NCBI RefSeq assembly: GCF_900141905.1
Contig: NZ_FQZF01000002.1
Coordinates: 382,528-446,527, forward strand
Length of the DNA stretch: 64,000 bases
Source: Muricoccus roseus
Lineage (GTDB): Bacteria; Pseudomonadota; Alphaproteobacteria; Acetobacterales; Acetobacteraceae
Reading direction: 5' to 3'
Shown: positions 8,142-19,320 of the stretch, in pieces
Layout of the letters: each line of letters starts with the position of its first letter
Position numbering within the stretch: the stretch's first letter is position 1
The notes under the pieces: model-generated
Seen by the model: only the letters and a program-made list of their open reading frames with translations
The model's database searches: none
What the model was told of the DNA's origin: nothing
Made by a program: the position numbers and the translations under genes

Positions 8142-9046
8142 GGGGGCGGACGTTCTTCAGCGAAGAGATCCCGGATCAGCCCGGCCACGTGGCGCAGGCC
8201 GGTGTCTCCGTCCCGCCGCCGGTGCCAGGCGAGGTGGAGGGGGAAGCCTTCCACCGTGATCGGTGGCTCTAAGATCGCGAAGCTTTCCGCATCAGAGGGC
8301 AGGCACCGCGTCGGCAGCATGGCGATGAGGTCCGAACCCGCGACCGCGGCCGGCGCCATCGTGAAGCTCGGCACTACCAGCCCCACCCTTCGCGTCCGCC
8401 CCAGGCGAGCGAGGACCTCATCGAGCGATCCCTGCGTGCCGCCACGGCCGGAGACGAGGAGATGCGGCCAGGCCAGCCATTCCTCCAGGCCGAAATGCGA
8501 TGCCGCGGGATGGCCGCGGCGCATGAGCACGCGGTACTCCTCCCGGAGCAGCTCCTCCCGCCGGAAGCCGGCATCGACCGTGGGGAAGACGGAGACCGCC
8601 AGATCCGCCGCCCCGCGCGCCAGCGCCTCCAGCGCCGCCGCCGCGCCGTGCCAGGGTTGGACGGCCAGGGTGATGCCGGGCGCACTTTTGGCGAGCCGTG
8701 CATAGAGCGGGCCGACCACCGTGGATGTCGGAAGGTCGGCCATCACCAGCCGCACCGTCTGCCGCAGCCGGGCCGGGTCGGGCTCGGGGGCGCCGACCAG
8801 CGCGCGAAGTTCTTCCAGCACCGCCTTGAGCGGCTCCCGCAGGGCTTCCGCCCGCGGGGTGGGCCGCATGCCGCCCCGGCTGCGTTCGAGCAGCGGATCG
8901 CCGAAGAGCTGGCGGCATCGGTCCAGCGCACCGGATGTGGCGGGTTGGGAAAGGCCCAGCCGCTCCGCCGCGCGCGAGACATGCGCCTCGTCGAGCAGCG
9001 CGCCGAGGATGACCAGCAGGTTGAGGTCGACCGAGCGTAAATTCAT
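8138..9046 (-). CDS. LysR-family transcriptional regulator
   Basis: The 302-residue protein has an N-terminal winged HTH (residues 1-60, with SRAAERLGLSQPATSGALDR) followed by a LysR effector-binding domain. It is divergent from the NAD(P)H oxidoreductase gene, from which it is separated by 92 bases. A T-N11-A dyad in that gap makes the oxidoreductase its most likely target. Quinones or other redox-active small molecules are plausible ligands by analogy with similar pairs. It converges with the methyltransferase gene, overlapping four bases. Confidence 0.9.
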   Translation of the reverse strand: MNLRSVDLNLLVILGALLDEAHVSRAAERLGLSQPATSGALDRCRQLFGDPLLERSRGGMRPTPRAEALREPLKAVLEELRALVGAPEPDPARLRQTVRLVMADLPTSTVVGPLYARLAKSAPGITLAVQPWHGAAAALEALARGAADLAVSVFPTVDAGFRREELLREEYRVLMRRGHPAASHFGLEEWLAWPHLLVSGRGGTQGSLDEVLARLGRTRRVGLVVPSFTMAPAAVAGSDLIAMLPTRCLPSDAESFAILEPPITVEGFPLHLAWHRRRDGDTGLRHVAGLIRDLFAEERPPP

Positions 9047-9073
9047 CGGCTCGATATTACGATATATGGATCA

Positions 9074-9088
9074 TCGATTGGAACGATG
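9074..9088. promoter_or_regulatory. LysR-box dyad in divergent promoter
   Basis: ATCG-N7-CGAT forms a 15-bp dyad containing the classic T-N11-A LysR core. It is placed between the divergent lysR and oxidoreductase starts. Confidence 0.55.
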
Positions 9089-9138
9089 GCCTAGGGCTCC
9101 CGATCCTTCCTCCACCCTTGCCCCGGATGGAGAGCGCC

Positions 9139-9693
9139 ATGTCTCGAACCCTGATCCTCCTCTTTCACCCCGATCCCCCCCATTCCAAGGCGAACGCGGC
9201 GCTGGCCGCCGCCGCCCGGACCGTCCCGTCGGTCGAGGTTGTGGACATGCAGGCGCTTTATCCCGGCGGCGCGTTCGAGCTGGACCGGGAGGTGGAGCGG
9301 CTGATCTCGGCCGATCGCCTCGTGCTGCAGTTCCCGGTGCTTTGGTACAGCACGCCACCGCTCCTGAAGGCCTGGCAGGACGCGGTGCTGACCCGGATGT
9401 ACTACATCAGGCCCGATACGGAGGGCCGGCGGCTCGAAGGCACCCCGCTGATGGTGGCCGCGACCGCCGGGAACACGCCACAGGCCTACTCGCCCGAAGG
9501 GGTGAACCGCTTCCCGCTGCCGGACCTGCTCTTTCCCTTGCAGGCCATGGCCAGCCGTTGCGGCCTGCCCTGGGCCGACCCGTTCCTCATCTACGGCGCG
9601 AACCGGCTGGAGGAGAGTGAGCTCGCGGCGGCCGGGCGCCGCTATGCCGAGCGCCTGCGGGAGTGGATCGACGCGGCCCCCGCCCCGGCCTGA
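9139..9693 (+). CDS. NAD(P)H:quinone oxidoreductase, flavodoxin-like fold
   Basis: The 184-residue protein belongs to the KefF/MdaB/NQO1 group of FMN or FAD quinone reductases, which carry out two-electron reduction in the cytoplasm. Evidence is the N-terminal strand LILLFHPDPPHSKAN (flavin phosphate loop), FPVLWYSTPPLLKAW and the later ATAGNTPQAY. The start at 9139 is set by GGAGAG six bases upstream. It is transcribed away from the LysR gene, which probably regulates it. Confidence 0.87.
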   Translation: MSRTLILLFHPDPPHSKANAALAAAARTVPSVEVVDMQALYPGGAFELDREVERLISADRLVLQFPVLWYSTPPLLKAWQDAVLTRMYYIRPDTEGRRLEGTPLMVAATAGNTPQAYSPEGVNRFPLPDLLFPLQAMASRCGLPWADPFLIYGANRLEESELAAAGRRYAERLREWIDAAPAPA

Positions 9694-9711
9694 TGCCGGG
9701 ACGCGCCGGGG

Positions 9712-10602
9712 TCAGGGCGCGTCGGCGCCGATCGGTTCCGCCACACGGCGGGGAATGGCGCCCTTCCAGGACCCCTCCCGCGCCGCCCAGGCCCGGGTGA
9801 ACTCGGCGCCGAGCAGGAAGACCTGGGCGGAGTAGTAGACCCAGACCAGGACGACGATCAGCGCGCCCGCCGCGCCGTAATCCTCGGCGAGGCCGCTGCC
9901 GCCGATGTACCAGCCGATGGCGGTCTTCCCGATGCTGAACAGGAAGGCGGTGATCACCGCTCCCACCGCCACGTCCCGCCAGGCGAGCTGCCGGTCGGGC
10001 AGGATCTTGTAGATGGCCGCGAAGAGCAGCGCGACCATGCCCAGGCTGACGACGAAGTTCAGCACCTTCAGCAGGAACTCGACCGCCGGCAGAAAGCCGG
10101 TGATCCAGCCGCCGAAGGCCGAGATCGCTGCGCTGACCAGCAGCGAGACGAGCAGGATGAAGCCCGTGGCGGCCACCAGCCCGACGGAGAGCGCCCGCGC
10201 CCGGACCAACGCGCCGACCGAGACCGCCTTCGTCTCCGCCGCCCAGATCACGTTCAGCGCGCCCTGGAGCTCGGCGAAGACGCCCGACGCGGTGATGAAG
10301 AGGATCCCGAAGCCGATGAGGGCGGCGAAGCCCTTGCCGCTGGTATCGTCGGAGCTGCCCTTCATCACCTCCTCGATCGCCTGGCCGCCCTCCTTGCCGA
10401 CCAGGCCCGTGAGCTGCGCCGAGACGGCATCGCTCACCATGTCCCGCCCGAAGAAAAAGCCGGCGATGGCGACCGCGACGACGAGCAGTGGTGCGATGGA
10501 AAACAGGGTGTAGCAGGCGATGGCCGCGCCACGGGTCATCGCCTCGTGCTCGACGAAGCCCGAGATGGCGTCCTTCACCAGCCTCCAAAGCCGACCGAGC
10601 AT
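9712..10602 (-). CDS. YihY/BrkB family inner-membrane protein
   Basis: The 296-residue polytopic protein has about six membrane helices. The hallmarks are TRGAAIACYTLFSIAPLL near the first helix and WVYYSAQVFLLGAEFTR near the last. The family was once called ribonuclease BN but is now regarded as a membrane protein of uncertain transport or envelope role. It stands alone, converging with the oxidoreductase gene. Confidence 0.9.
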   Translation of the reverse strand: MLGRLWRLVKDAISGFVEHEAMTRGAAIACYTLFSIAPLLVVAVAIAGFFFGRDMVSDAVSAQLTGLVGKEGGQAIEEVMKGSSDDTSGKGFAALIGFGILFITASGVFAELQGALNVIWAAETKAVSVGALVRARALSVGLVAATGFILLVSLLVSAAISAFGGWITGFLPAVEFLLKVLNFVVSLGMVALLFAAIYKILPDRQLAWRDVAVGAVITAFLFSIGKTAIGWYIGGSGLAEDYGAAGALIVVLVWVYYSAQVFLLGAEFTRAWAAREGSWKGAIPRRVAEPIGADAP

Positions 10603-10662
10603 GCTGTTCCCCGGCGTCCCTTGTTGCCTTGCCGCTACAAGGCGGGGGAGGGCGGGGCGGTT

Positions 10663-11829
10663 TCAGTAGGACTTGGGCAGGCCGAGAACCTTCTCCGCGA
10701 TGTGGCAGAGAATCAGCTGCGGGCTGACTGGGGCGATGCGGCAGATCATCACCTCCCGCAGGAAGCGTTCCACATGGTATTCCTTGGCGTAGCCGAAGCC
10801 GCCATGGGTCATCACGGCCTGCTGGCAGGCTTTCAGCGCCGCCTCGGCCGCCAGGTACTTCCCCGCATTGGCCTGGGCGCCGCATTCCAGCCCCTGGTCG
10901 TAGCGCCAGGCGGCCTGGCGGACCATCAGCCGTGCCGCCTCCAGCTCCATCCAGTTCTCCGCCAGCGGGTGCTGGATGCCCTGGTTCTGCCCGATGGCAC
11001 GGCCGAAGACGCGGCGCTCCTTCGCATAGGCCGTCGCGCGCCGGAGCGCGGCATGGCCGAGGCCGAGCGCCTCGGAAGCGATCAGGATCCGCTCCGGGTT
11101 CAGCCCGTGCAGGATGCAGGCGAAGCCCTGGCCTTCCTCCCCGATCCGGTCCTCCACCGGCACCTCCAGCCCGTCGATGAAGAGCTGGTTCGAGTCCACG
11201 GCCTTGCGGCCCATCTTCTCAATCTCGCGCACCTCCACCCGGCTGCGGTCGAGCGTGGTGTAGAAGAGGCTGAGCCCGTCAGTGCGGCGCTTCACCTCCT
11301 CCAGCGGCGTGGTACGGGCGAGCAGCAGCACCTTTTCCGCGACCTGCGCGGTGGAGATCCACACCTTCTCCCCATGGACCAGATAGCGGTCGCCCCGCCG
11401 CTCGGCCCGCGTGCGGAGCCGCGTCGTGTCCAGCCCCGCATCGGGTTCCGTCACGGCGAAGCAGGCCCGCTCCCGACCTTCCACCAGGGGCGGCAGCATC
11501 CGGCGCTTCTGCTCCTCGGTGCCGAAGACGACGACCGGGTTCAGGCCGAAGATGTTCATGTGCACGGCGGAGGCGCCGGACATCCCCGCGCCCGATTCCG
11601 AGATGGCCTGCATCATCACCGCCGCCGCGGTGATCCCAAGCCCGGCGCCCCCGTATTCCTCCGGGATGCAGATGCCCAGCCAGCCATCCCGCGCGAGCGC
11701 CTGGTGCAGCTCGGCGGGGAAGCCGCCATGCCGGTCCCGCTCCAGCCAGTAATCATCCCCGAAGCCTTGGCAGATGCGGGACACGGCTTCCCGCACGGCT
11801 TCCAGTTCCGGCGCCTCGCTGAAGTCCAT
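10663..11829 (-). CDS. Acyl-CoA dehydrogenase family protein
   Basis: The 388-residue protein is an FAD-dependent acyl-CoA dehydrogenase: an N-terminal helical domain with EEYGGAGLG, a middle beta domain with CFAVTEPDAGLDT and GEKVWIS, and a C-terminal helical domain. The likely catalytic base is Glu350 (GFGYAKEYHVER). The start at ATG 11829 follows GGAAGGAAA; the frame beginning at 11886 lacks such a site. It dehydrogenates an acyl-CoA in beta-oxidation or amino-acid catabolism; the chain specificity is unknown. The divergent neighbour is a Bug solute-binding protein. Confidence 0.9.
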   Translation of the reverse strand: MDFSEAPELEAVREAVSRICQGFGDDYWLERDRHGGFPAELHQALARDGWLGICIPEEYGGAGLGITAAAVMMQAISESGAGMSGASAVHMNIFGLNPVVVFGTEEQKRRMLPPLVEGRERACFAVTEPDAGLDTTRLRTRAERRGDRYLVHGEKVWISTAQVAEKVLLLARTTPLEEVKRRTDGLSLFYTTLDRSRVEVREIEKMGRKAVDSNQLFIDGLEVPVEDRIGEEGQGFACILHGLNPERILIASEALGLGHAALRRATAYAKERRVFGRAIGQNQGIQHPLAENWMELEAARLMVRQAAWRYDQGLECGAQANAGKYLAAEAALKACQQAVMTHGGFGYAKEYHVERFLREVMICRIAPVSPQLILCHIAEKVLGLPKSY

Positions 11830-11958
11830 GGTGTTTCCTTCCCCGGTCCGGTGTGATCCGGCAATATTCTTGTGCAGAACGGCCATGCGCTTGGCATAGC
11901 TTGCTCACGCGGGCCGCCACGCCTAATCCCGGCATGAACCAGCCCGGGAGGCAACGCC

Positions 11959-12939
11959 ATGACCATCCGCCCCAGCCGTCGCACTCTGCTCGGCGCCGCC
12001 CTGGCGCTTCCCGCGATCCGTGGCGCGGCGGCGCAGGATGCCTGGCCGGCCAAGCCGGTCCGCTTCCTCATCCCCTTCCCCCCGGGGCAGGCGACCGACA
12101 CGATCGGCCGGGTCCTGGCCGAGGCGCTCTCGGCCAAGTGGCCCCAGCGCATGGTGGTGGAGAACCGCGCCGGCGGCGCGGGGGTGGTGGGGATGGAGGC
12201 CGGCGCCCGCGCGGCCCCGGACGGCTACACCATCGTCGCGTCCACCAGCGGCACCAACGGCATCAATCCCAGCGTCATCCGCAACCTGCCCTACGACGCG
12301 GAGCGGGACTTCAACTACGTCACGTTGATGTTCACCGTGCCGCTGATGATCGTGGCGCACCCGTCCTTCGCACCCAGCGACGTGCCCGCCCTGATCGCCG
12401 CGGCGAAGCGCGAGCCGGGGGCCATCAACTACGGCAGCGGCGGCCCCGGCACCTCCCAGCACATGTCGGCCGAGCTTTTCGCCAGCCAGGCGGGGATCAA
12501 GCTGACTCATGTGCCCTATCGCGGCAGCGGCCCGGCCGTCGCGGACCTCATCGCCGGCAACATTCCCATGATGTTTGACAGCGTGGCCAGTGCCCTGCCG
12601 CATATCCGCGGCGGCCGGATCAAGGCCCTCGGCGTCACCTCCGCCACCCGCGCCGTGCAGCTGCCGGACGTGCCCACCATCGCCGAGACCCTGCCGGGCT
12701 ATGAGGCGATCGGCTGGGCCGGGCTGTGTGTGCCCACCGGCACGCCCGATGCGATCGTGAACCGCATCAACGCCGATGCCACGGCGCTGCTCCGGGATCC
12801 TACCTTCGCGGCCCGCGTGGTCCAACTCGGCGGCACCCCCGCGCCGCAGACGGTGGCCGAGGCGAATGCCTTTGTCCGCGCGGAAATCGCGAAGTGGCGC
12901 GAGGTGGCGAAGAACGCCGACGTCCGGCTGGACGGGTGA
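11959..12939 (+). CDS. Bug/TctC family solute-binding protein 1
   Basis: This 326-residue periplasmic protein of the tripartite tricarboxylate transporter receptor type binds small carboxylates. A signal peptide with RRTLLGAALALPA precedes the mature part near residue 25. Family marks include PVRFLIPFPPG, VVENRAGGAG and LTHVPYRGSGPA. No TctA or TctB membrane partner is adjacent, so it is an orphan receptor. It is divergent from the acyl-CoA dehydrogenase gene. Confidence 0.9.
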   Translation: MTIRPSRRTLLGAALALPAIRGAAAQDAWPAKPVRFLIPFPPGQATDTIGRVLAEALSAKWPQRMVVENRAGGAGVVGMEAGARAAPDGYTIVASTSGTNGINPSVIRNLPYDAERDFNYVTLMFTVPLMIVAHPSFAPSDVPALIAAAKREPGAINYGSGGPGTSQHMSAELFASQAGIKLTHVPYRGSGPAVADLIAGNIPMMFDSVASALPHIRGGRIKALGVTSATRAVQLPDVPTIAETLPGYEAIGWAGLCVPTGTPDAIVNRINADATALLRDPTFAARVVQLGGTPAPQTVAEANAFVRAEIAKWREVAKNADVRLDG

Positions 12940-12946
12940 TCGCGTC

Positions 12947-12982
12947 CCCGGGTGGAAGCGGGGCTTCCACCCGGGCGCCTTT
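12947..12982. terminator. Convergent terminator hairpin
   Basis: A perfect 13-bp stem (12947-12959 with 12963-12975) with a GGG loop is followed by CGCCTTT on the plus strand. It lies between the Bug gene and the convergent uvrB stop. Confidence 0.75.
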
Positions 12983-15181
<2,199 letters not shown>

Positions 15182-15225
15182 GGCCCGGAGAACATAGGGT
15201 GGACGGGCCGGCTTTTCAGCCTCTT

Positions 15226-15888
15226 TCAGCCGGGGTCGTAGGCATGGTGGACGAGAAGGGCACGGGCCTTCTCCAGGTTGAAATCCGGGCGGCGCTGGAA
15301 TACCGAGAGATCCTCCGCGATCGCGATCTCCCGCGCCACGTGGCGGACGGGGTGGTAGCCCTTGCGCGAGCTGAAATCATGCATGACCAGCAGCGCGTCC
15401 CAGCGACAGCGCAGCAGCACCTGCATGGCGCAGGCCACCCGAAAGCGCCCGTCCACCATGTAGAGATCCGCCGATTCGGTGCCGGGGATGGACCAGGGCG
15501 CCTCGTGATAGCGCGGCCAGCGCTCCTCGGTGCTCGGGTCGGTCGGCCGGCCCCATTCGCCCACCGGGCCGATATCCGCATGGATCAGCCGGGGCTGCGT
15601 CCATCCCGGACGCGTCGCGCAGGCCTGGGCGACCTGGTCCAGCCATTCCTGCGAGGAATCGACCGAGATGACGGAGCCCTCGACCAGGGAGGCGGCGAGG
15701 CATGTGCTGCCCCCGGTGCCGAATTCCACATAGCTCCGCGCGCAGCGCACGACGCTCTCGAACAGCCGGAATTCCGCATCGGACATGCGCGGCTGGGGGA
15801 TAGAAGTCGGCTCGTCTTCCACAGGGTCATCGCGGCTGTTGCGCCGGGAGGTTAGCTGCGGGGGAGGGGAGGGGCAAACCGAGGCCAA
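15226..15888 (-). CDS. Class I SAM-methyltransferase-like protein
   Basis: The protein of up to 220 residues has a Rossmann-type core beginning at [11 protein letters not shown] (motif I) with VISVDSS as the second-strand acidic motif and [11 protein letters not shown] as motif IV. It resembles O-methyltransferase-like proteins of unknown target. The start is uncertain: ATG 15888 gives a Pro-rich leader, and ATG 15786 begins just before the fold. It ends 44 bases before the uvrB start on the same strand, so it may be co-transcribed with uvrB. Confidence 0.75.
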   Translation of the reverse strand: MASVCPSPPPQLTSRRNSRDDPVEDEPTSIPQPRMSDAEFRLFESVVRCARSYVEFGTGGSTCLAASLVEGSVISVDSSQEWLDQVAQACATRPGWTQPRLIHADIGPVGEWGRPTDPSTEERWPRYHEAPWSIPGTESADLYMVDGRFRVACAMQVLLRCRWDALLVMHDFSSRKGYHPVRHVAREIAIAEDLSVFQRRPDFNLEKARALLVHHAYDPG

Positions 15889-16027
15889 CTCCGCCTTCGA
15901 GCGCCCTCTGCCTCTGGCCCATGCCGCAGTGCGAGGTTAAATAGTCCCCGGTCACCATGGCGCCGGCCGCTCCGCCTCGCGGTGTGGTTCCAGGCGATAG
16001 TGCGACGATGGCGTTCCTTCATCCCGG

Positions 16028-16102
<75 letters not shown>

Positions 16103-16274
16103 CATGCGCCAGGCCAGGAGCCCTGTGTGGCCCCGATCACGCCAGGGGGAATCTCCTGCTACGGTGCGAATACGTCGGGTGCTACAACTCTGAACAGAGT
16201 ATTACTATCTTTCTACAACTATCCGCGAGTCCGCTCGTCCCCGGGGCAGCCCGCGGACCCGCTTGGAGGAGCTG

Positions 16275-17854
16275 ATGCGCAGTGCGGCCCGGCTTGGCCC
16301 AGGATGGCGTCACGGATTGGCTGTTGCAGCCATCTGTGCCCTGGTCGGCATGGCGGGCTCGGCGCTCCTTCTCAGCGCCGAACGGCAGCGCCTGGTCAGC
16401 GAGGCGGGGGAGCAGCTGGCGGGCTATGCGCAGGTCATGGCGCAGCGCCTCGAATCCGGGCTGAGCAGCTGGGCCCATGATGTCGGGCTTCTGGCCCGGT
16501 TCGAGGCCTTCGAGCGTGAACCCCCGGACCCGCGCCTCGCTCGGCGGTTGCTGGAGGATCTCCGTCTCCGCTCGCCGACCTTCTCCTGGATCGGCTTCAC
16601 CGGGGCCGATGGCCGTGTGATCGCCGCCACCGGCGGGCTGCTGGAAGGGGTAGACGTGTCCGCCCGGCCCTGGTTCCGGCCGGGGCTGGCCGGCCTTTTC
16701 CTGGGCGATGTCCATCCCGCGGTTCTTCTCGCGAAGCTCCTGCCGCCTGAGCAGGGCGGAGGTGAGGGCGCGTATTTCGTGGATGCCGCGGCGCCCGTGC
16801 GGTCGCCTGACGGGCGCGTGCTCGGCGTGATCGCCGGGCACATGAGCTGGCGCTGGGCGGAGGATGTGCGACGCGAGGTGACCGGGGTGGCGCCGCGCCA
16901 GCCCGCGCCGGAGCTGCGCGTGCTGGCCGCCGATGGCACCGTCCTGCTTGGGCCGGAGGGAGAGCAGGGGCGTCCGCTGCAGCCGGAGCCGCCGCGCAAT
17001 GGCGCGCGCTGGCGTGAGGCCAGCCTGCCGGCGCAGCCCCCCTCCATCCTGGCCTATGTCAGCGCGACCGAGACGCCGGGCCGCCCAAGCCTGGGATGGG
17101 TGGCGGTCGCGCAGGCCCACCGGGCGACGGTGCTCGCGCCGTTGCGGCCCCTCGCGCTCTGGCTCGGCATCGGAACGCTCGCCCTCTCCGCCCTAGGCGG
17201 GTTGCTGGCGGGCTGGAAGGCGGGGCGGGTCGGCTCGGCGCTCCGGCGTGTGCTGGGGAGCGACGGTGGCGGCGATGTGGTGGTGCGGCTGGAGCAGCTG
17301 CGGGACCAGGCCTGGCGGGATCCGCTGACGGGGCTGCTGAACCGCTGACGGGGCTGCTGAACCGCGCGGGTTTCGAGGCCTGGCGCGCGGCGCAGCCGAA
17401 TCTGGCCCGGGGCTGCGCCGTGGTGGCGCTGGACCTCGACGGGTTCAAGCCGATCAACGACACCCACGGGCATGCGGCGGGCGATGCCGTGCTGCGCGGC
17501 ATCGGAAGCTGGCTGCAAACCCATCTTCGCGCGCAGGACGCCGCGGTGCGCCTCGGGGGGGATGAGTTCCTGCTCTGCCTGCCCGGCGAGGCGAGCCGGG
17601 GCAGGGCCGCCGCCCTTGAGGTCGGGGCGCGGCTGAAGGCTATGCTTCAGGAGGGGGTGCCCACTTCGGAAGGGCGCCTGCGCCTCGGCTGCAGCATGGG
17701 GGTCGCTGTGATGGCCGAGCAGGCCGATACCATGGAAGCGGCCATCGAGCGGGCGGATATCGCACTCTACGACGCCAAGCGAAACAAGGCGCCCGTGCCG
17801 GCGAGGGACGCCGGCGACGGACCTCAGAAACCCGCCACGCTTCTCACGCTGTAG
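16275..17854 (+). pseudogene. Diguanylate cyclase (sensor-GGDEF) broken by a 20-bp tandem duplication
   Basis: Starting at ATG 16275 after a GGAGGA site, the frame encodes a membrane-anchored sensor. It has a transmembrane helix near residues 14-36, an extracytoplasmic Cache-like domain, a second helix near 290-312 and the start of a GGDEF domain (WRDPLTGLLNR), then stops at 17346-17348. The rest of the GGDEF domain follows in another frame to 17854, intact, with DLDGFKPIND and LGGDEF. The break is an exact 20-bp tandem duplication at 17322-17361. Deleting one copy restores one frame of about 520 residues. As written it cannot make c-di-GMP. It could be a real off-state or a sequencing artefact. 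Confidence 0.85.
17322..17365. repeat. 20-bp tandem duplication inside the GGDEF gene
   Basis: CCGCTGACGGGGCTGCTGAA occurs at 17322-17341 and again at 17342-17361, followed by four more matching bases. Twenty is not a multiple of three, so the second copy shifts the frame and creates a TGA. Confidence 0.97.
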
Positions 17855-17901
17855 AAAGGGCCGCCTCTCCCCCGGGCAACGGCCCCGGGGCGGGGGGGGG
17901 A

Positions 17902-18021
17902 TCAGCCCTCCTGCGGCAGGCGCGGGAGGCCTTGGAGCGTCATGAAACGATCCTGGGCGAAGCGGGTGGCGATCTGGGCGGCGATGAGGCCGCCGAGGAT
18001 CATGGCAGAGACGACGAGCAT
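17902..18021 (-). CDS. Small single-pass membrane protein
   Basis: This is a 39-residue frame beginning MLVVSAMILGGLIAAQIATR, which is one hydrophobic helix followed by a short charged tail ending RLPQEG. GAGG lies nine bases before the ATG at 18021. I do not recognise it. The longer frame from 18102 would add a Cys-rich leader without a good ribosome site. A small protein is plausible but not certain. Confidence 0.45.
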   Translation of the reverse strand: MLVVSAMILGGLIAAQIATRFAQDRFMTLQGLPRLPQEG

Positions 18022-18164
18022 GGGATGGAACCTCTTTGTTTTCTTCCTCCCTATCCCTGCGCTCAAAGTGGATGCTGCAATGCAGCATGTCGAGGGCTTC
18101 ACCCCGGCAAGGATGAAGGGGCATGCATGCGGCAGACGCGCAACGCCCCTTCATCCCCGGTTCA

Positions 18165-18428
18165 TCAGGCTGTTCCGACGGTCGCGAAGCCATCCCGATT
18201 CGTGGCGCGGACGACGGCTGCGAAAAGGCGGAGCGCATCCGGCCCGCCCTGGTCGAGCAGGGTGCCGGCCTCCATCTCGCTCGCCAGCAGCTCGGCATGG
18301 TCGGCGAGGGTCTCCGCCGCGCGACGAAGTGCCTCGCGCGACAAGGTGAGCTGAACCTCGTCCGGCAAGGCGTGCCACGCGCTCGGCACCGCCGGAAATT
18401 CTCCCGAAAGTTGCGGGACGGACTGCAT
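18165..18428 (-). CDS. Small helical hypothetical protein
   Basis: The 87-residue acidic protein is predicted mostly alpha-helical (LSREALRRAAETLADHAELLASEMEAG split over two helices). There is no signal peptide or known motif. The ATG at 18428 has AAGGA eight bases upstream, which supports translation. It precedes the small membrane-protein frame on the same strand. It resembles short phasin-like or coiled-coil proteins only in general composition. Confidence 0.6.
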   Translation of the reverse strand: MQSVPQLSGEFPAVPSAWHALPDEVQLTLSREALRRAAETLADHAELLASEMEAGTLLDQGGPDALRLFAAVVRATNRDGFATVGTA

Positions 18429-18552
18429 GAAGGATTTCCTTCTCCCGGCAGCCCTTCTGGCACGGTGTGGCCCCTCTCGGGTGCGGAACCACCATGGCTC
18501 CGGGAGGGTTAACCGCCGGTAACCGGAGCCCCTTCGGCCGGCCCCGGCCGCC

Positions 18553-19320
18553 TCACTCGAAGCGCGCCTCCACCTCGCCCAGCAGGTCGAACCGAACCGT
18601 GACGGAGCAGGGGCCTTCGAGCCAGAGGGGCGGGGTGACGGAGCCGAGGAACACCACCTGGCCGGCCCGCAGCCCGCCGAACAGCTCCGCCGCCGGCGAA
18701 CCCGCGAGCCAGGCCAGGGCATCCAGCGGGTGGCCGAGCAATTCGGCGCCCGTGCCCGCCGCCCGCTCCACGCCATCGACGAGCAACTGCCCGCGCGCCG
18801 CGGGGAGGTCCAGCCCCGGCCAGCCGGAGGCGGGCGCACCGAGCACGCCGCCCGCATGGAACATCTGGTCCGCGATCAGCCCCGGCGCGCCGAGGGCGAT
18901 GAAGTCGCCGTAGCGCTGATCCACCACCTCGATTGCCGCGAAGACGTGCTCGACGGCTTCGGCGACGGATTCGCGGCTATGGGCGCCATGGGCGAGGTCC
19001 CGGCCCAGCCGCAGGCCGATCTCGCATTCCACCCCGGGCTGGTGGAAATCCGCGAGGCGGAAGCGGCCCGGCCCCTGCTGGATTCCCTGGGCGGGGCAGA
19101 AGCCGGCGCAGGGATGCGTCAGGCCGAGATAGGCCTGCATGCCCTTGGCGGTGGCCCCGATCTTGAAGCCCGCCGGCGGCACCGCCCCCAGGGCCTGTGC
19201 CAGCCGCAGCTGCAGGGCATAGCCCGCGGCCTCATCCGCCGGTGCCTCGGCGCCGAGATCGGGGTAGCCCCTGCGCGCCCGCCGCTCGGCCAGGATCCGC
19301 TCGGCCAGCCCGTCCATCAC
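18553..19320 (-). CDS. 2-keto-4-pentenoate hydratase-like protein
   Basis: The 255-residue protein belongs to the fumarylacetoacetate-hydrolase/hydratase fold (MhpD-type). Characteristic parts are PAGFKIGATAKGMQ, the metal-ligand region VECEIGLRLGRDL and GHPLDALAWLA. Such enzymes hydrate 2-hydroxypenta-2,4-dienoate in meta-cleavage pathways, but no other aromatic-degradation gene is near. Its start overlaps the stop of the rlmB-like gene by four bases, so the pair is co-transcribed. Confidence 0.85.
   Translation of the reverse strand: MMDGLAERILAERRARRGYPDLGAEAPADEAAGYALQLRLAQALGAVPPAGFKIGATAKGMQAYLGLTHPCAGFCPAQGIQQGPGRFRLADFHQPGVECEIGLRLGRDLAHGAHSRESVAEAVEHVFAAIEVVDQRYGDFIALGAPGLIADQMFHAGGVLGAPASGWPGLDLPAARGQLLVDGVERAAGTGAELLGHPLDALAWLAGSPAAELFGGLRAGQVVFLGSVTPPLWLEGPCSVTVRFDLLGEVEARFE

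Noticed and set aside
15199-15855. A 218-codon plus-strand frame opposite the methyltransferase-like gene.
   Set aside because: The minus frame has SAM-binding motifs; the plus frame has none.
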